From the NCBI GenBank assembly GCA_039934475.1, contig JBDTMC010000327.1, forward strand, positions 1 through 8,935: DNA of 8,935 nt. Direction: 5' to 3'. The DNA comes from JBDTMC01 sp039934475. Lineage in GTDB: Bacteria > Acidobacteriota > Terriglobia > Bryobacterales > Bryobacteraceae. Position 1 is the first letter of the stretch, and each line of letters starts with the position of its first letter. The notes beneath the pieces are model-generated. The model had not been told where the DNA came from, made no database searches, and worked only from the letters and a program-made list of their open reading frames with translations. A program made the translations under genes and the position numbers. Shown one piece after another: positions 1-6,220 of the stretch.

Positions 1-223
1 TATTCGACGTCACGCCCCAGGCACCGTCGATCCAACCGTGAAGCTCCAGCCGCTGCAGAGCCGGGTACAGGGAGCCCTCCTCCAGCAGCAGCTCATTGTC
101 GGACGACTGCTGGATGAACTGGACGATGCCGTATCCATGCAGGTCGCGCAGCGACAGCGTCCGCAGAATTAGCATATCCAGTGAACCGGGCAACGAATCG
201 TTCTTTTGCGGTTTGCGTCCCAT
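1..223 (-). CDS. PadR-family transcriptional regulator, 5' part (runs off the window)
   Basis: The 74 visible N-terminal residues match the winged-helix DNA-binding domain of PadR regulators. They start MGRKPQKNDSLPGSLDMLIL, followed by RTLSLRDLHGYGI, then EEGSLYPALQRLE, the classic PadR recognition-helix region, then a beta-wing start (GWIDGAWGVTSN). The ATG at 223 is the only plausible start, because the PadR consensus begins within a few residues of it. No Shine-Dalgarno sequence precedes it, and the candidate promoter would leave a leader of only a few bases. PadR proteins are usually dimeric repressors. In Acidobacteriota many sit next to genes for ABC-type permeases, but the downstream neighbour lies outside the window, so the target is unknown. 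Family assignment is firm; the ligand and regulon cannot be inferred. Confidence 0.9.
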   Translation of the reverse strand, partial: MGRKPQKNDSLPGSLDMLILRTLSLRDLHGYGIVQFIQQSSDNELLLEEGSLYPALQRLELHGWIDGAWGVTSN

Positions 224-226
224 ACC

Positions 227-266
227 AAGAATTCTTAGCTTAGGGCGACGCGATTGCGCGAGTCAA
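227..266 (-). promoter_or_regulatory. Candidate padR promoter with palindromic operator-like site
   Basis: Read on the minus strand, TTGACT (266-261) lies 18 bases before TAAGCT (242-237), a fair -35 and a weak -10. A perfect 10-bp palindrome AAGAATTCTT (227-236) lies between the -10 and the padR start codon, where an autorepressor could bind. The layout implies a very short leader, which fits the absence of a Shine-Dalgarno sequence. The -10 matches consensus at only about three positions and the palindrome contains an EcoRI-type hexamer that can occur by chance, so this is a tentative call. Confidence 0.3.
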
Positions 267-311
267 GTTAAGAGCGTAAAACTTTCGCGCCGGAAGTAGA
301 TTTCGAGGTGT

Positions 312-503
312 TCACGCTCTCGCGAGGATGGTTGTGATTTTGGAGAAGATGCCGCTGATGGCGGGCGCAAGGGTGGGCGGCAGAAACGCCGCAACCGCGA
401 GGGCCAAAAACGCGATCAGCATGGCGTATTCGATCAAATCCTGACCGCTCTCGTCTCTTGCAGTCTGTGCCAGCAACGGACTCCACCGGCTCGTTTGCAA
501 CAT
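312..503 (-). CDS. Flp-type (type IVb) pilin precursor
   Basis: This 63-residue protein has the Flp/Fap pilin layout. A short, charged leader ends at a Gly, followed by QDLIEYAMLIAFLALAVAA and then a short C-terminal tail. The G-x4-E-Y arrangement (GQDLIEY, residues 20-26) is the prepilin-peptidase site of Flp pilins. Cleavage after Gly would leave a mature pilin of about 43 residues with Glu and Tyr at positions 5 and 6. Known Flp pilins are inner-membrane precursors assembled by the Tad secretion machine into adhesive pili. The ATG at 503 is preceded by a strong purine-rich AAGGGGGGA. No tad genes are in the window. It lies 87 bp downstream of the fibre-like gene in the same direction, so co-transcription is possible. 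Family call is firm; function in this organism is inferred. Confidence 0.88.
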   Translation of the reverse strand: MLQTSRWSPLLAQTARDESGQDLIEYAMLIAFLALAVAAFLPPTLAPAISGIFSKITTILARA

Positions 504-590
504 CGGTTCCCCCCTTTACAGTGGAGGAAGTAGATGGTTCAGACAAGCCGGTGAATCGCGTAGTAGGGAGGAGGGAACTACCTGTGGATC

Positions 591-2756
591 TTAGGGATTC
601 ACCTGAGCCGGATAGCGGATCAGAGTGAAATTCTGCAGCGTGACGGTCTCGCTGCCGGCCGCATCCTGCGACGCGCGTAGATCGATCGCCAGTTCAGACG
701 ACGGGTCCAGAGCCATGCTTCCGGCGTGTGTCACCATCGCAAAAGCGGAACCCCACGTTTGGGAATTCCACTGCAGTCCTCCGCCAAAGAGTCCGCCGCT
801 CACTGAGCCGGTAACGAACCCTTCCACGGGAGGCATGCTGCGCGTCGTCAGAACGGTTTGATTCACGGCCACTTGCACTGTGAAGCCGTTGGTCGAACCG
901 TCGTGAGTGAAATCGAACTTCAATTCGAAGCGGTCTCCGGCGTTCCACATTCCAGCCGGAATCGTACAGGTCCCCAGGCTGGAGGTAGTTGTGTTGCCAG
1001 TGACGCCGCCATTGCTACTGCAAATCACTTGCGGCGTGGTGTGGACTTGGCCGCCTTCGCGGGTTCTGCGGGTTTTGCCGTTGGTGTTGTACCAGGAGTC
1101 GCCGTCCGTTTGGTTTGCCGGATCTGCGCTGTATCCGCCGTCGCGCCATCCGGCCCGTTGCGAGTTGGTGGAAGCCTGGAAGACGTTTGCGGTCATCACA
1201 CCCTGCCCATCCATCCGCGCCAGCTCCGCTCCGTTAATATCCAGCCACCGCCCCAGCGGATTGGTTCCCTGGCCTTGGCCCGCCCGTACGGTCACCGTGG
1301 TGGAACCAATCGACGGTGTGGCGTCCTGTACATGCAGCGTGGAGCCGGCACTATTTGTCCCGATGCCAAACCGGCGGTTCGAGTTGTCCCAGAACAGCTT
1401 TGCATTGTTCTGCGTGAGAGACCCGCTAGCGTCGACAAAAGGCAGCGAGCCCGCGGCGAATCCGGTGAACAGACAAGTATTCCAAACAGCGTCAGAACCG
1501 TTTGACATCAGGCAGCGGTTGGGCGCGCCCAGCGGCAGTCTTGTCCATGTCCCTGAACCCTGGGCGACGATCATGTCGCCACGGAAGGGGATCGCCGTCA
1601 CTGTGTCGTTGTGTGACGCACTCAGCAATCCATGCGCTCTTGTGGCGCGCGCGTCCGTCATGCGAGGGTCCTGCTCGGTGACGTAGCGGTTGCCACCGGA
1701 AACCACACCAGCGGTGCCCGCCATGGCCTGCTTCTGCTCCGGCGAAGGATCGTTCGTATTCGAGTGGGTCGAGAAATTCAAGGCCAGTTTGTCCTCGGCA
1801 ATTCCGGCGCCAGGAGCGATATTGTAATCGGTCACCACGCCCGGAGCGAGCGACGGATTCGGCAAATCGCCTTCCAGCGCTCCCCCCAACCCCGCGCTGA
1901 GGCCTCCCGCCGCCGCAATACGATACGACGCCACCAGTATGTCGCCAGTGGTGGGGATAGACCCGCCCGTAAAAGTAGCAATATTGCTGGCCAGGGTAAA
2001 ATCGACCGCCGGTTTCTGCAGCACTCCGTTGCGGTACAGTTGCAGGCTGGCCGCCGGACTCGGTATCTGACTCAGTGTGAAAACCGCGTTGCTGCCATCT
2101 ACATTACCGGCCGGCGTCTCGCCGTCGTAGAAGCTCGGTGCCGACCCTCCTCCGGAGCCGCAGGGCCCGGAGGTGCCATCCACCTTCACGCAGTCATAGA
2201 CGTTGCCGATCGCGGATTCCAACATTCCGGCTGGGTTTACCACCGCCGTTCGCATGGGCGAATAGCCCGGCCCGCGCAGAACATGCGCCGCCAGTTCATC
2301 GGAAAGTCCGGCGATGTCGCTAATCTGGATGGTCGTCGAGGGAGGCGGTGGGCTGCCCCCTACTGAGCCCGGAGGCGACGCCATCCGCACATCCTTCAGC
2401 GCCACCGGAATGGAACTCGGCGGCACGGCCCAATACTCATTGAACTGGATACTGCCGTTGCTGTTGTAACCGACCTGATAGTATGCTCCCGAAGCCGCGT
2501 TCGTGGTAGGCGCCAGTTGCACATGCAAGACACCGTTCACCACCGTGGCTACCAGATTCTGCGTCGCGACATTCTGCGCGTCCGCCGTCGTAAAACTCTT
2601 CCAATTGATGTAAAGCAGGCCAGTGAACGGCGTGCCATCCGCCTTGTACAGCGTGTCCTGTATCGTGGTCAGTGCCGGGCCGGCCGCCCTCGTGCCGCCC
2701 GAAACCGCTAGCAGCAGGAACAGTAGACCGCCGAGCCGCCGCATCGAGTCAAACAT
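591..2756 (-). CDS. Large secreted protein with phage-tail-fibre-like modules (putative adhesin)
   Basis: I place the start at the ATG at 2756 (721 aa), because GGAGG ends 5 bases before it. The upstream in-frame TTG at 2768 would put that Shine-Dalgarno inside the coding region. Residues 1-24 form a Sec signal peptide (MRR, then a Leu/Val-rich core, cleavage near TRA-AG). A beta-rich domain follows (about 30-125, from IQDTLYKADGTPF), then a Pro/Gly linker (about 127-140). Residues 207-279 (DGETPAG...DGSNAVFTL...LQLYRNGVLQK...FTGG...GDILVASYR) resemble a beta-sandwich module of phage tail proteins. Residues 391-426 (FRGDMIVAQGSGTWTRLP...SNGSDAVWN) and 454-477 (FWDNSNRRFGIGT..GSTLHVQ) resemble fibre-shaft repeats. 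The last 150 residues look like a beta-sandwich receptor-type domain. No S74 chaperone, LPXTG or type IX sorting tail is visible. A surface adhesin is inferred from architecture. Confidence 0.75.
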   Translation of the reverse strand: MFDSMRRLGGLLFLLLAVSGGTRAAGPALTTIQDTLYKADGTPFTGLLYINWKSFTTADAQNVATQNLVATVVNGVLHVQLAPTTNAASGAYYQVGYNSNGSIQFNEYWAVPPSSIPVALKDVRMASPPGSVGGSPPPPSTTIQISDIAGLSDELAAHVLRGPGYSPMRTAVVNPAGMLESAIGNVYDCVKVDGTSGPCGSGGGSAPSFYDGETPAGNVDGSNAVFTLSQIPSPAASLQLYRNGVLQKPAVDFTLASNIATFTGGSIPTTGDILVASYRIAAAGGLSAGLGGALEGDLPNPSLAPGVVTDYNIAPGAGIAEDKLALNFSTHSNTNDPSPEQKQAMAGTAGVVSGGNRYVTEQDPRMTDARATRAHGLLSASHNDTVTAIPFRGDMIVAQGSGTWTRLPLGAPNRCLMSNGSDAVWNTCLFTGFAAGSLPFVDASGSLTQNNAKLFWDNSNRRFGIGTNSAGSTLHVQDATPSIGSTTVTVRAGQGQGTNPLGRWLDINGAELARMDGQGVMTANVFQASTNSQRAGWRDGGYSADPANQTDGDSWYNTNGKTRRTREGGQVHTTPQVICSSNGGVTGNTTTSSLGTCTIPAGMWNAGDRFELKFDFTHDGSTNGFTVQVAVNQTVLTTRSMPPVEGFVTGSVSGGLFGGGLQWNSQTWGSAFAMVTHAGSMALDPSSELAIDLRASQDAAGSETVTLQNFTLIRYPAQVNP

Positions 2757-2761
2757 ACAAA

Positions 2762-2766
2762 CCTCC
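2762..2766 (-). promoter_or_regulatory. Shine-Dalgarno that decides the start of the fibre-like gene
   Basis: The minus strand reads GGAGG, then TTTGT, then ATG at 2756. The 5-base spacing is suitable and fixes the start at this ATG rather than at the TTG 12 bases upstream, where GGAG would be codon 2 onward. Confidence 0.8.
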
Positions 2767-2806
2767 AAAAGAAAAACCCCGATTCCCCATGCGGGAAACC
2801 AGGGTT
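2767..2806 (-). terminator. Terminator-like hairpin in the leader of the fibre-like gene (candidate attenuator)
   Basis: On the minus strand AACCCTGGTTTCCC (2806-2793) pairs over all 14 positions with GGGGAATCGGGGTT (2788-2775) across the 4-base loop GCAT, with 11 Watson-Crick and 3 G-T pairs. The stem runs directly into a U-tract (TTT C TTTT, 2774-2767). The GGAGG of the next gene begins at 2766. The plus-strand reading has no T-tract after the stem, so the signal is directional. It could serve as the terminator of the upstream anti-sigma-like gene. Because it leaves no room for a promoter before the fibre gene, that gene must be expressed by read-through, which favours regulated attenuation. 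Confidence 0.75.
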
Positions 2807-2913
2807 AGTGGTGAATCTCTCGTCGGCCTTAGTGTAGCTGCCCTGCGGTGCAAACTCGTACGGTGAGTTCTTCGTGTCTCACTGCAAGTACATGATCGGA
2901 AGAGGGTTAGCTG
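2807..2913 (-). other. Untranslated leader or intergenic region upstream of the attenuator hairpin
   Basis: About 107 bases separate the stop codon of the anti-sigma-like gene from the hairpin, with no coding sequence. On the minus strand there is a GTGAG/CTCAC stem (10-base loop) and a GGC/GCC pair flanking AGCTACACTAAG. CTAACCCT occurs twice, at 2910-2903 and at 2808-2801, where the second copy forms part of the 5' arm of the terminator. The first copy, continued as AACCCT-C-TTCC, could pair instead with GGAA-TC-GGGGTT in the terminator 3' arm and so form an antiterminator. I do not recognise a named riboswitch class. A promoter inside this region is not excluded, but no good -35/-10 pair stands out. 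Confidence 0.4.
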
Positions 2914-3150
2914 CTAGACATTTTTCGCGTAAAGTTGTGAACGGCTTTCACCGGTCACCTCAGTGCACAGAAAAGGTGGAAACTCATCCCGGCATTTCTG
3001 CCATAACTGCAGCACACGGACGTGCTGTTCCTCCTGGCGGCAACTTTCGCAAGTTGCCAGATGAGCAATATATCTCTTGCCTTCGAGCGAAGTCGTACTG
3101 CCATCCCTCGTTAAACGTTCTGCTGAGCCTGTAAATTGACAGATCGTCAT
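2914..3150 (-). CDS. Small zinc-finger anti-sigma-like protein
   Basis: The ATG at 3150 has AAGGGA about 6 bases upstream, so I choose it over further-upstream in-frame starts; it gives 78 residues. The protein carries H-x3-C-x2-C (H30, C34, C37: AHLATCESCRQEE), the signature of the zinc-binding anti-sigma (ZAS/zf-HC2) fold, in which the ligands clamp a helix that binds an ECF sigma factor. There is no transmembrane segment after the motif, so it would be a cytosolic, minimal version. Two more cysteines (C53, C62) are present. No sigma-factor gene lies next to it, which is unusual for this family. The gene is divergent from the glycosyltransferase and upstream of the leader of the fibre-like gene. 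Function as an anti-sigma factor is inferred from the motif alone. Confidence 0.6.
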   Translation of the reverse strand: MTICQFTGSAERLTRDGSTTSLEGKRYIAHLATCESCRQEEQHVRVLQLWQKCRDEFPPFLCTEVTGESRSQLYAKNV

Positions 3151-3201
3151 GCTGATCCCTTTGAGCTGTCCAGAATTTTCGTTTGACGGTATCATACAGA
3201 A

Positions 3202-5100
3202 TTGCACCGCCAAATCCTTATTACTTTGATGCTACTGGTACTACTGAGGGTACCACTGTGGAATCAGGCCGTCCAGGGGGATGACGTATATTATTTTGCC
3301 GGCGCACAACACGCGCAAATCGACCCTCTCCACCCCGGTCACACCAGTTACGTTTTTCTGGGAAATGAAGTGGATATGCGCGGGCACCCACATCCGCCGC
3401 TAAATGCCTGGATTCTGGGTGCTCTACTCGCCATTTTCGGCGATCTTCGCGAAGTGCCATTTCACGCCGCCTACACCCTATTTTCCTTGATCGCAGCGAT
3501 GGCAATGCTTGCTCTGGCGAGACGTTTTGTTCCCGACCGGGCGCTCTTCGCGACCCTGCTATTCCTGGTAGTACCCGCCTTCGTCATCAACGGGAATTCG
3601 TTCGAGAGCGATTTGCCTTTTCTCGCCTTTTGGATGGGTGGATTCGCCCGTTTCATCGGGGCGGCGGACCGCGGCGACCGCCGCCAGTTACTTGCTTCCT
3701 GCCTCGCCCTCGGCCTGGCTTCCCTGGCTGCCTATCAGGCGGTTGTGGCTATTCCCATCCTGTGGCTCTACGTGTGGCGTACAAGGCGCGACTGGCGTCC
3801 TGCGTGGTGGGCTGCACTCACTCCCGCCATCGTGCTGCTGGCGTGGCAGGCCTTTGAGCGCCTATCGACGGGAGCGCTTCCAGCCACCGTTCTCGCCGGC
3901 TACGTCCAGGCGTACAACTGGCAGACGCTGACAGCGAAGCTGAGTAACGCCGCCGCCCTTACTGTCCATACCGGCTGGATGATCTTCCCGCTGCTCGTCT
4001 TGGTCGCCTTCCGTAGTGCGTGGCCGGTGGGGGTTGCCGCCGCCCTCGGTGGAGCGTTCCTCGATCCCAACCCGCTTTTCTGGTTTACCTTCGCTTGTGG
4101 CGCGATGGTGATCGGCTGGTGTCTGCGCAACTGGCGCGACTTTCTTGCGCAGTGGGTCCTAGTGTTCTTCGCCGCCTCGCTCGCTTTGTTCTTCGCCGGC
4201 TCGGCTCGCTACCTGCTTCCGATGGCCGCCCCGCTGGCGCTGCTTGCCGTCCGTGAAACCTGGCGTCCCAAACTGCTCTGGGCCGCTTTCGCCTGCCAGT
4301 TGGCGCTGGTCCTGGCGCTCAGCGTTACCAACTATCAGCACTGGGATGGCTATCGCCAGTTTGTCCGTTCTCTCGCCCCTGAAATTCAACACAAACGGAC
4401 CTGGATCAATGGTGAGTGGGGCTTGCGATTCTACGCTGAATCCGAGGGCGGGCTACCCCTCCGGCGCGGTCAGGCCCTGCGCGCTGGGGACCTCGTCTTA
4501 AGCAGTGAAATCGGTTACCCCATCCCTTTCACCAGCGGCGGCGGCCAGCTGACGCCGTACCGCGAGCTCGAGATCCGGCCCACTCTGCCGCTACGGCTGA
4601 TCGGCGTGGGCGCTAAGTCAGCCTATTCCACGGCCAGCCTCGGGCTTCGACCCTTCGACATTTCCTTTAACCCGGTTGACCGTGTCCGTGCCAGTCTGGT
4701 CACGGCGCTGCGGCCGGAACTGGAGTACTTGCCGATGAACAGTCCCCAAGCCAGTCAGCACATCGTGAGCGGCGTGTTTGAACTGGAATCCGGACAATGG
4801 CGCTGGATGACGGATCGTGCCACGTTCCTGTTGAAGCCACCGCCGCAGCCCAAACCCCTGCGCGTGGACTTCTACATTCCCGACACGGCGCCCGCGCGGC
4901 GAGTCACCCTGATGCTGGATGGCCAGACCGTGGCCGAATCCACGTTCGAGAAGCCAGGAACCTACTCCGTGGTGAGTTCTGCCCCGCTGCGCGCCGCCGG
5001 CGTCACCGCAACACTCACCGTTGTGGTGGACAAAACGTTTTCTGTTCCCGGAGACACCCGCAAACTCGGTGTCATTGTTTCCGGCGCCGGCTGGCGCTGA
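3202..5100 (+). CDS. GT-C family membrane glycosyltransferase (ArnT/PMT-like)
   Basis: This 632-residue protein has about ten hydrophobic segments in its first 375 residues, then a soluble C-terminal region of about 250 residues. Just after TM1 is a D-D pair (GDDVYYFA, residues 26-33), followed by RGHPHPPLNAW (60-70). Acidic residues after TM1 and an H-P-P-L loop are hallmarks of the PMT/ArnT GT-C superfamily, which transfers sugars from polyprenyl-phosphate donors to lipid or protein acceptors outside the cytoplasmic membrane. Residues 334-344 (SARYLLPMAAP) fit the late membrane RYLLP motif. The start is uncertain: TTG at 3202 gives a charged N-terminus (MHRQ) but no Shine-Dalgarno is visible. 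An in-frame TGA at 3184 rules out a longer form, and ATG at 3229 is the alternative. The acceptor is unknown. The 3' end overlaps the convergent NHL gene by 29 bp. Confidence 0.8.
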   Translation: MHRQILITLMLLVLLRVPLWNQAVQGDDVYYFAGAQHAQIDPLHPGHTSYVFLGNEVDMRGHPHPPLNAWILGALLAIFGDLREVPFHAAYTLFSLIAAMAMLALARRFVPDRALFATLLFLVVPAFVINGNSFESDLPFLAFWMGGFARFIGAADRGDRRQLLASCLALGLASLAAYQAVVAIPILWLYVWRTRRDWRPAWWAALTPAIVLLAWQAFERLSTGALPATVLAGYVQAYNWQTLTAKLSNAAALTVHTGWMIFPLLVLVAFRSAWPVGVAAALGGAFLDPNPLFWFTFACGAMVIGWCLRNWRDFLAQWVLVFFAASLALFFAGSARYLLPMAAPLALLAVRETWRPKLLWAAFACQLALVLALSVTNYQHWDGYRQFVRSLAPEIQHKRTWINGEWGLRFYAESEGGLPLRRGQALRAGDLVLSSEIGYPIPFTSGGGQLTPYRELEIRPTLPLRLIGVGAKSAYSTASLGLRPFDISFNPVDRVRASLVTALRPELEYLPMNSPQASQHIVSGVFELESGQWRWMTDRATFLLKPPPQPKPLRVDFYIPDTAPARRVTLMLDGQTVAESTFEKPGTYSVVSSAPLRAAGVTATLTVVVDKTFSVPGDTRKLGVIVSGAGWR

Positions 5101-6220
5101 CCATCCGTACGCGGTGGTTCTCACTGTCGCCGATGAAAACTTGGCCCTTGCCTGAGGCGTACACGCCATGCGGCCGCGCCAGTTGACAGTGCAGCGGGTC
5201 TCCATCGGGACCGTCACCGGCGCTGCCTGTGCCGGCCACCGTCGTGATGATGCTCGTCTTTAGATCGATCCGTCGCACTACGTGGTTCTCGGTGTCCGCC
5301 ACGTACAGTGCCGGCTCCGGCGACCACGAGATGCCTTTCGGGCCTGCCAGCCGCGATTTCAGCGCCACGCCGCCATCGCCGTCGTAGCCCTTGGCGCCGG
5401 TTCCCGCCACGCGGTGGATCGTCCCGTCCGGATCCAGCCGCCACACCGCATTGCCTTCCCGCACCGCCAGGTAGATCCGTCCACTTGGGTCCACGTCCAG
5501 CGTTCGTGGTCCGTTCAGCGGAGCGCCATGATAGAGGGCGCCCTCGGCCGGATCGCGCGGTTCACCCGTGCCTGCCGCCGTGTCGATGATTCCCGTTCTC
5601 AGATTGATCCGGCGCAAACGGTGGTTTCCGATATCGCACACCAGCAGCGTGCCGTCCTTATCGAAAGCCAGGCTGTGCGGCTCCTTCAAGAAAGCGCGGA
5701 TCGCTGGCCCTCCGTCGCCTCCAAATCCAGGCTTGCCCGTGCCGGCAACCGTTGTGATGATGCCCGTGCCGTGATCCACCCGACGGACGATATGGTTCAT
5801 CCGCTCCACAAAATACATGTTCCCCGCGACATCGAAGCGCAACTCATAGGGTTCATTCAGGGAAGCCTGTATGGCCGGCCCGCCATCACCGGAGTAACCT
5901 CGTCTCACGTTGCCCACTACCGTGATGATCGTCCCTTTCTGAAGATCCAGGCGACGAATCACGTTGTTATCGACTTCGCAGATGTACAAGGCGCCGTCGG
6001 GCCCTACGGTCAATCCATAAGGATTGTTCAGTTCCGCTTCGGTGCCTTTGCGCCGGTCGCCGGAGAATCCGGCAGACCCGCTTCCGGCGACGGTGACAAT
6101 GTTCGAATTGCGAGACGCAGGATTTGGCGGCGGCGCCGGCTGTGCTGCCAGTGCCATTGCCAAAAGAACCCCAATTGGATTCCCCAAAATCACGCCAGCA
6201 CCTCGCATACCGAACGCCAC
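5072..6220 (-). CDS. Secreted six-bladed NHL-repeat beta-propeller protein
   Basis: The protein has six repeats of about 55-58 residues (about 40-94, 95-153, 154-211, 212-267, 268-323, 324-375). Each is based on ITTVAGTG..G..GDGGPA, then L..P.gl..d..G.lYv.d..NH.vRri. This is the NHL-type propeller, here with an N-terminal Sec signal (MRGAGVILGNPIGVLLAMALAAQ). Blade 4 is degenerate in the GDGGPA loop (EPRDPAEGALYHG). NHL propellers are ligand- or protein-binding scaffolds; some act as lyases, but no catalytic assignment is possible here. The GTG at 6220 has GGAGG 4 bases upstream. The ATG at 6208 and a GTG at 6193 (overlapping the GT9 stop as GTGA) are alternatives. It overlaps GT9 by 31 bp with the GTG-6220 start, implying translational coupling, and is the last gene of the operon. 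The acceptor or ligand is unknown. Confidence 0.85.
   Translation of the reverse strand: MAFGMRGAGVILGNPIGVLLAMALAAQPAPPPNPASRNSNIVTVAGSGSAGFSGDRRKGTEAELNNPYGLTVGPDGALYICEVDNNVIRRLDLQKGTIITVVGNVRRGYSGDGGPAIQASLNEPYELRFDVAGNMYFVERMNHIVRRVDHGTGIITTVAGTGKPGFGGDGGPAIRAFLKEPHSLAFDKDGTLLVCDIGNHRLRRINLRTGIIDTAAGTGEPRDPAEGALYHGAPLNGPRTLDVDPSGRIYLAVREGNAVWRLDPDGTIHRVAGTGAKGYDGDGGVALKSRLAGPKGISWSPEPALYVADTENHVVRRIDLKTSIITTVAGTGSAGDGPDGDPLHCQLARPHGVYASGKGQVFIGDSENHRVRMVSASRRRKQ

Noticed and set aside
268..546. 92-codon minus-strand frame overlapping the Flp pilin
   Set aside because: It is the pilin DNA read in another frame; the pilin has the correct prepilin site and Shine-Dalgarno.
560..581. Inverted repeat GTAGT/ACTAC after the fibre-like gene
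   Set aside because: Only 5 bp with a 12-base loop and no U-tract, so not a credible terminator.
1561..1572. RGD in the fibre-like protein as an integrin-binding site
   Set aside because: A three-residue motif is too short to mean anything, and it fits the common RGDxIV phrase of fibre-shaft repeats.
858..2366. Three overlapping plus-strand frames of 215-259 codons within the fibre-like gene
   Set aside because: They overlap each other in different frames and show no domain; the minus-strand reading has a signal peptide and coherent beta-rich modules.
2807..2913. GEMM (c-di-GMP/cAMP-GMP) riboswitch suggested by CGCA...GCTAC...CTAAGG on the minus strand
   Set aside because: The GCAAACC block, the GNRA-capped first stem and the CGCAAAGC junction of that class are missing, so I do not assign the class.
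3183..3202. TTTGACGG and TATCAT ahead of the glycosyltransferase as a sigma-70 promoter
   Set aside because: The two elements overlap too closely to be a -35/-10 pair, and no proper partner at 16-18 bases is present.
4618..5217. 199-codon minus-strand frame antisense to the 3' part of the glycosyltransferase
   Set aside because: Low-complexity, Arg/Gly-rich, no motif and no start signal; the plus-strand reading continues the membrane glycosyltransferase.
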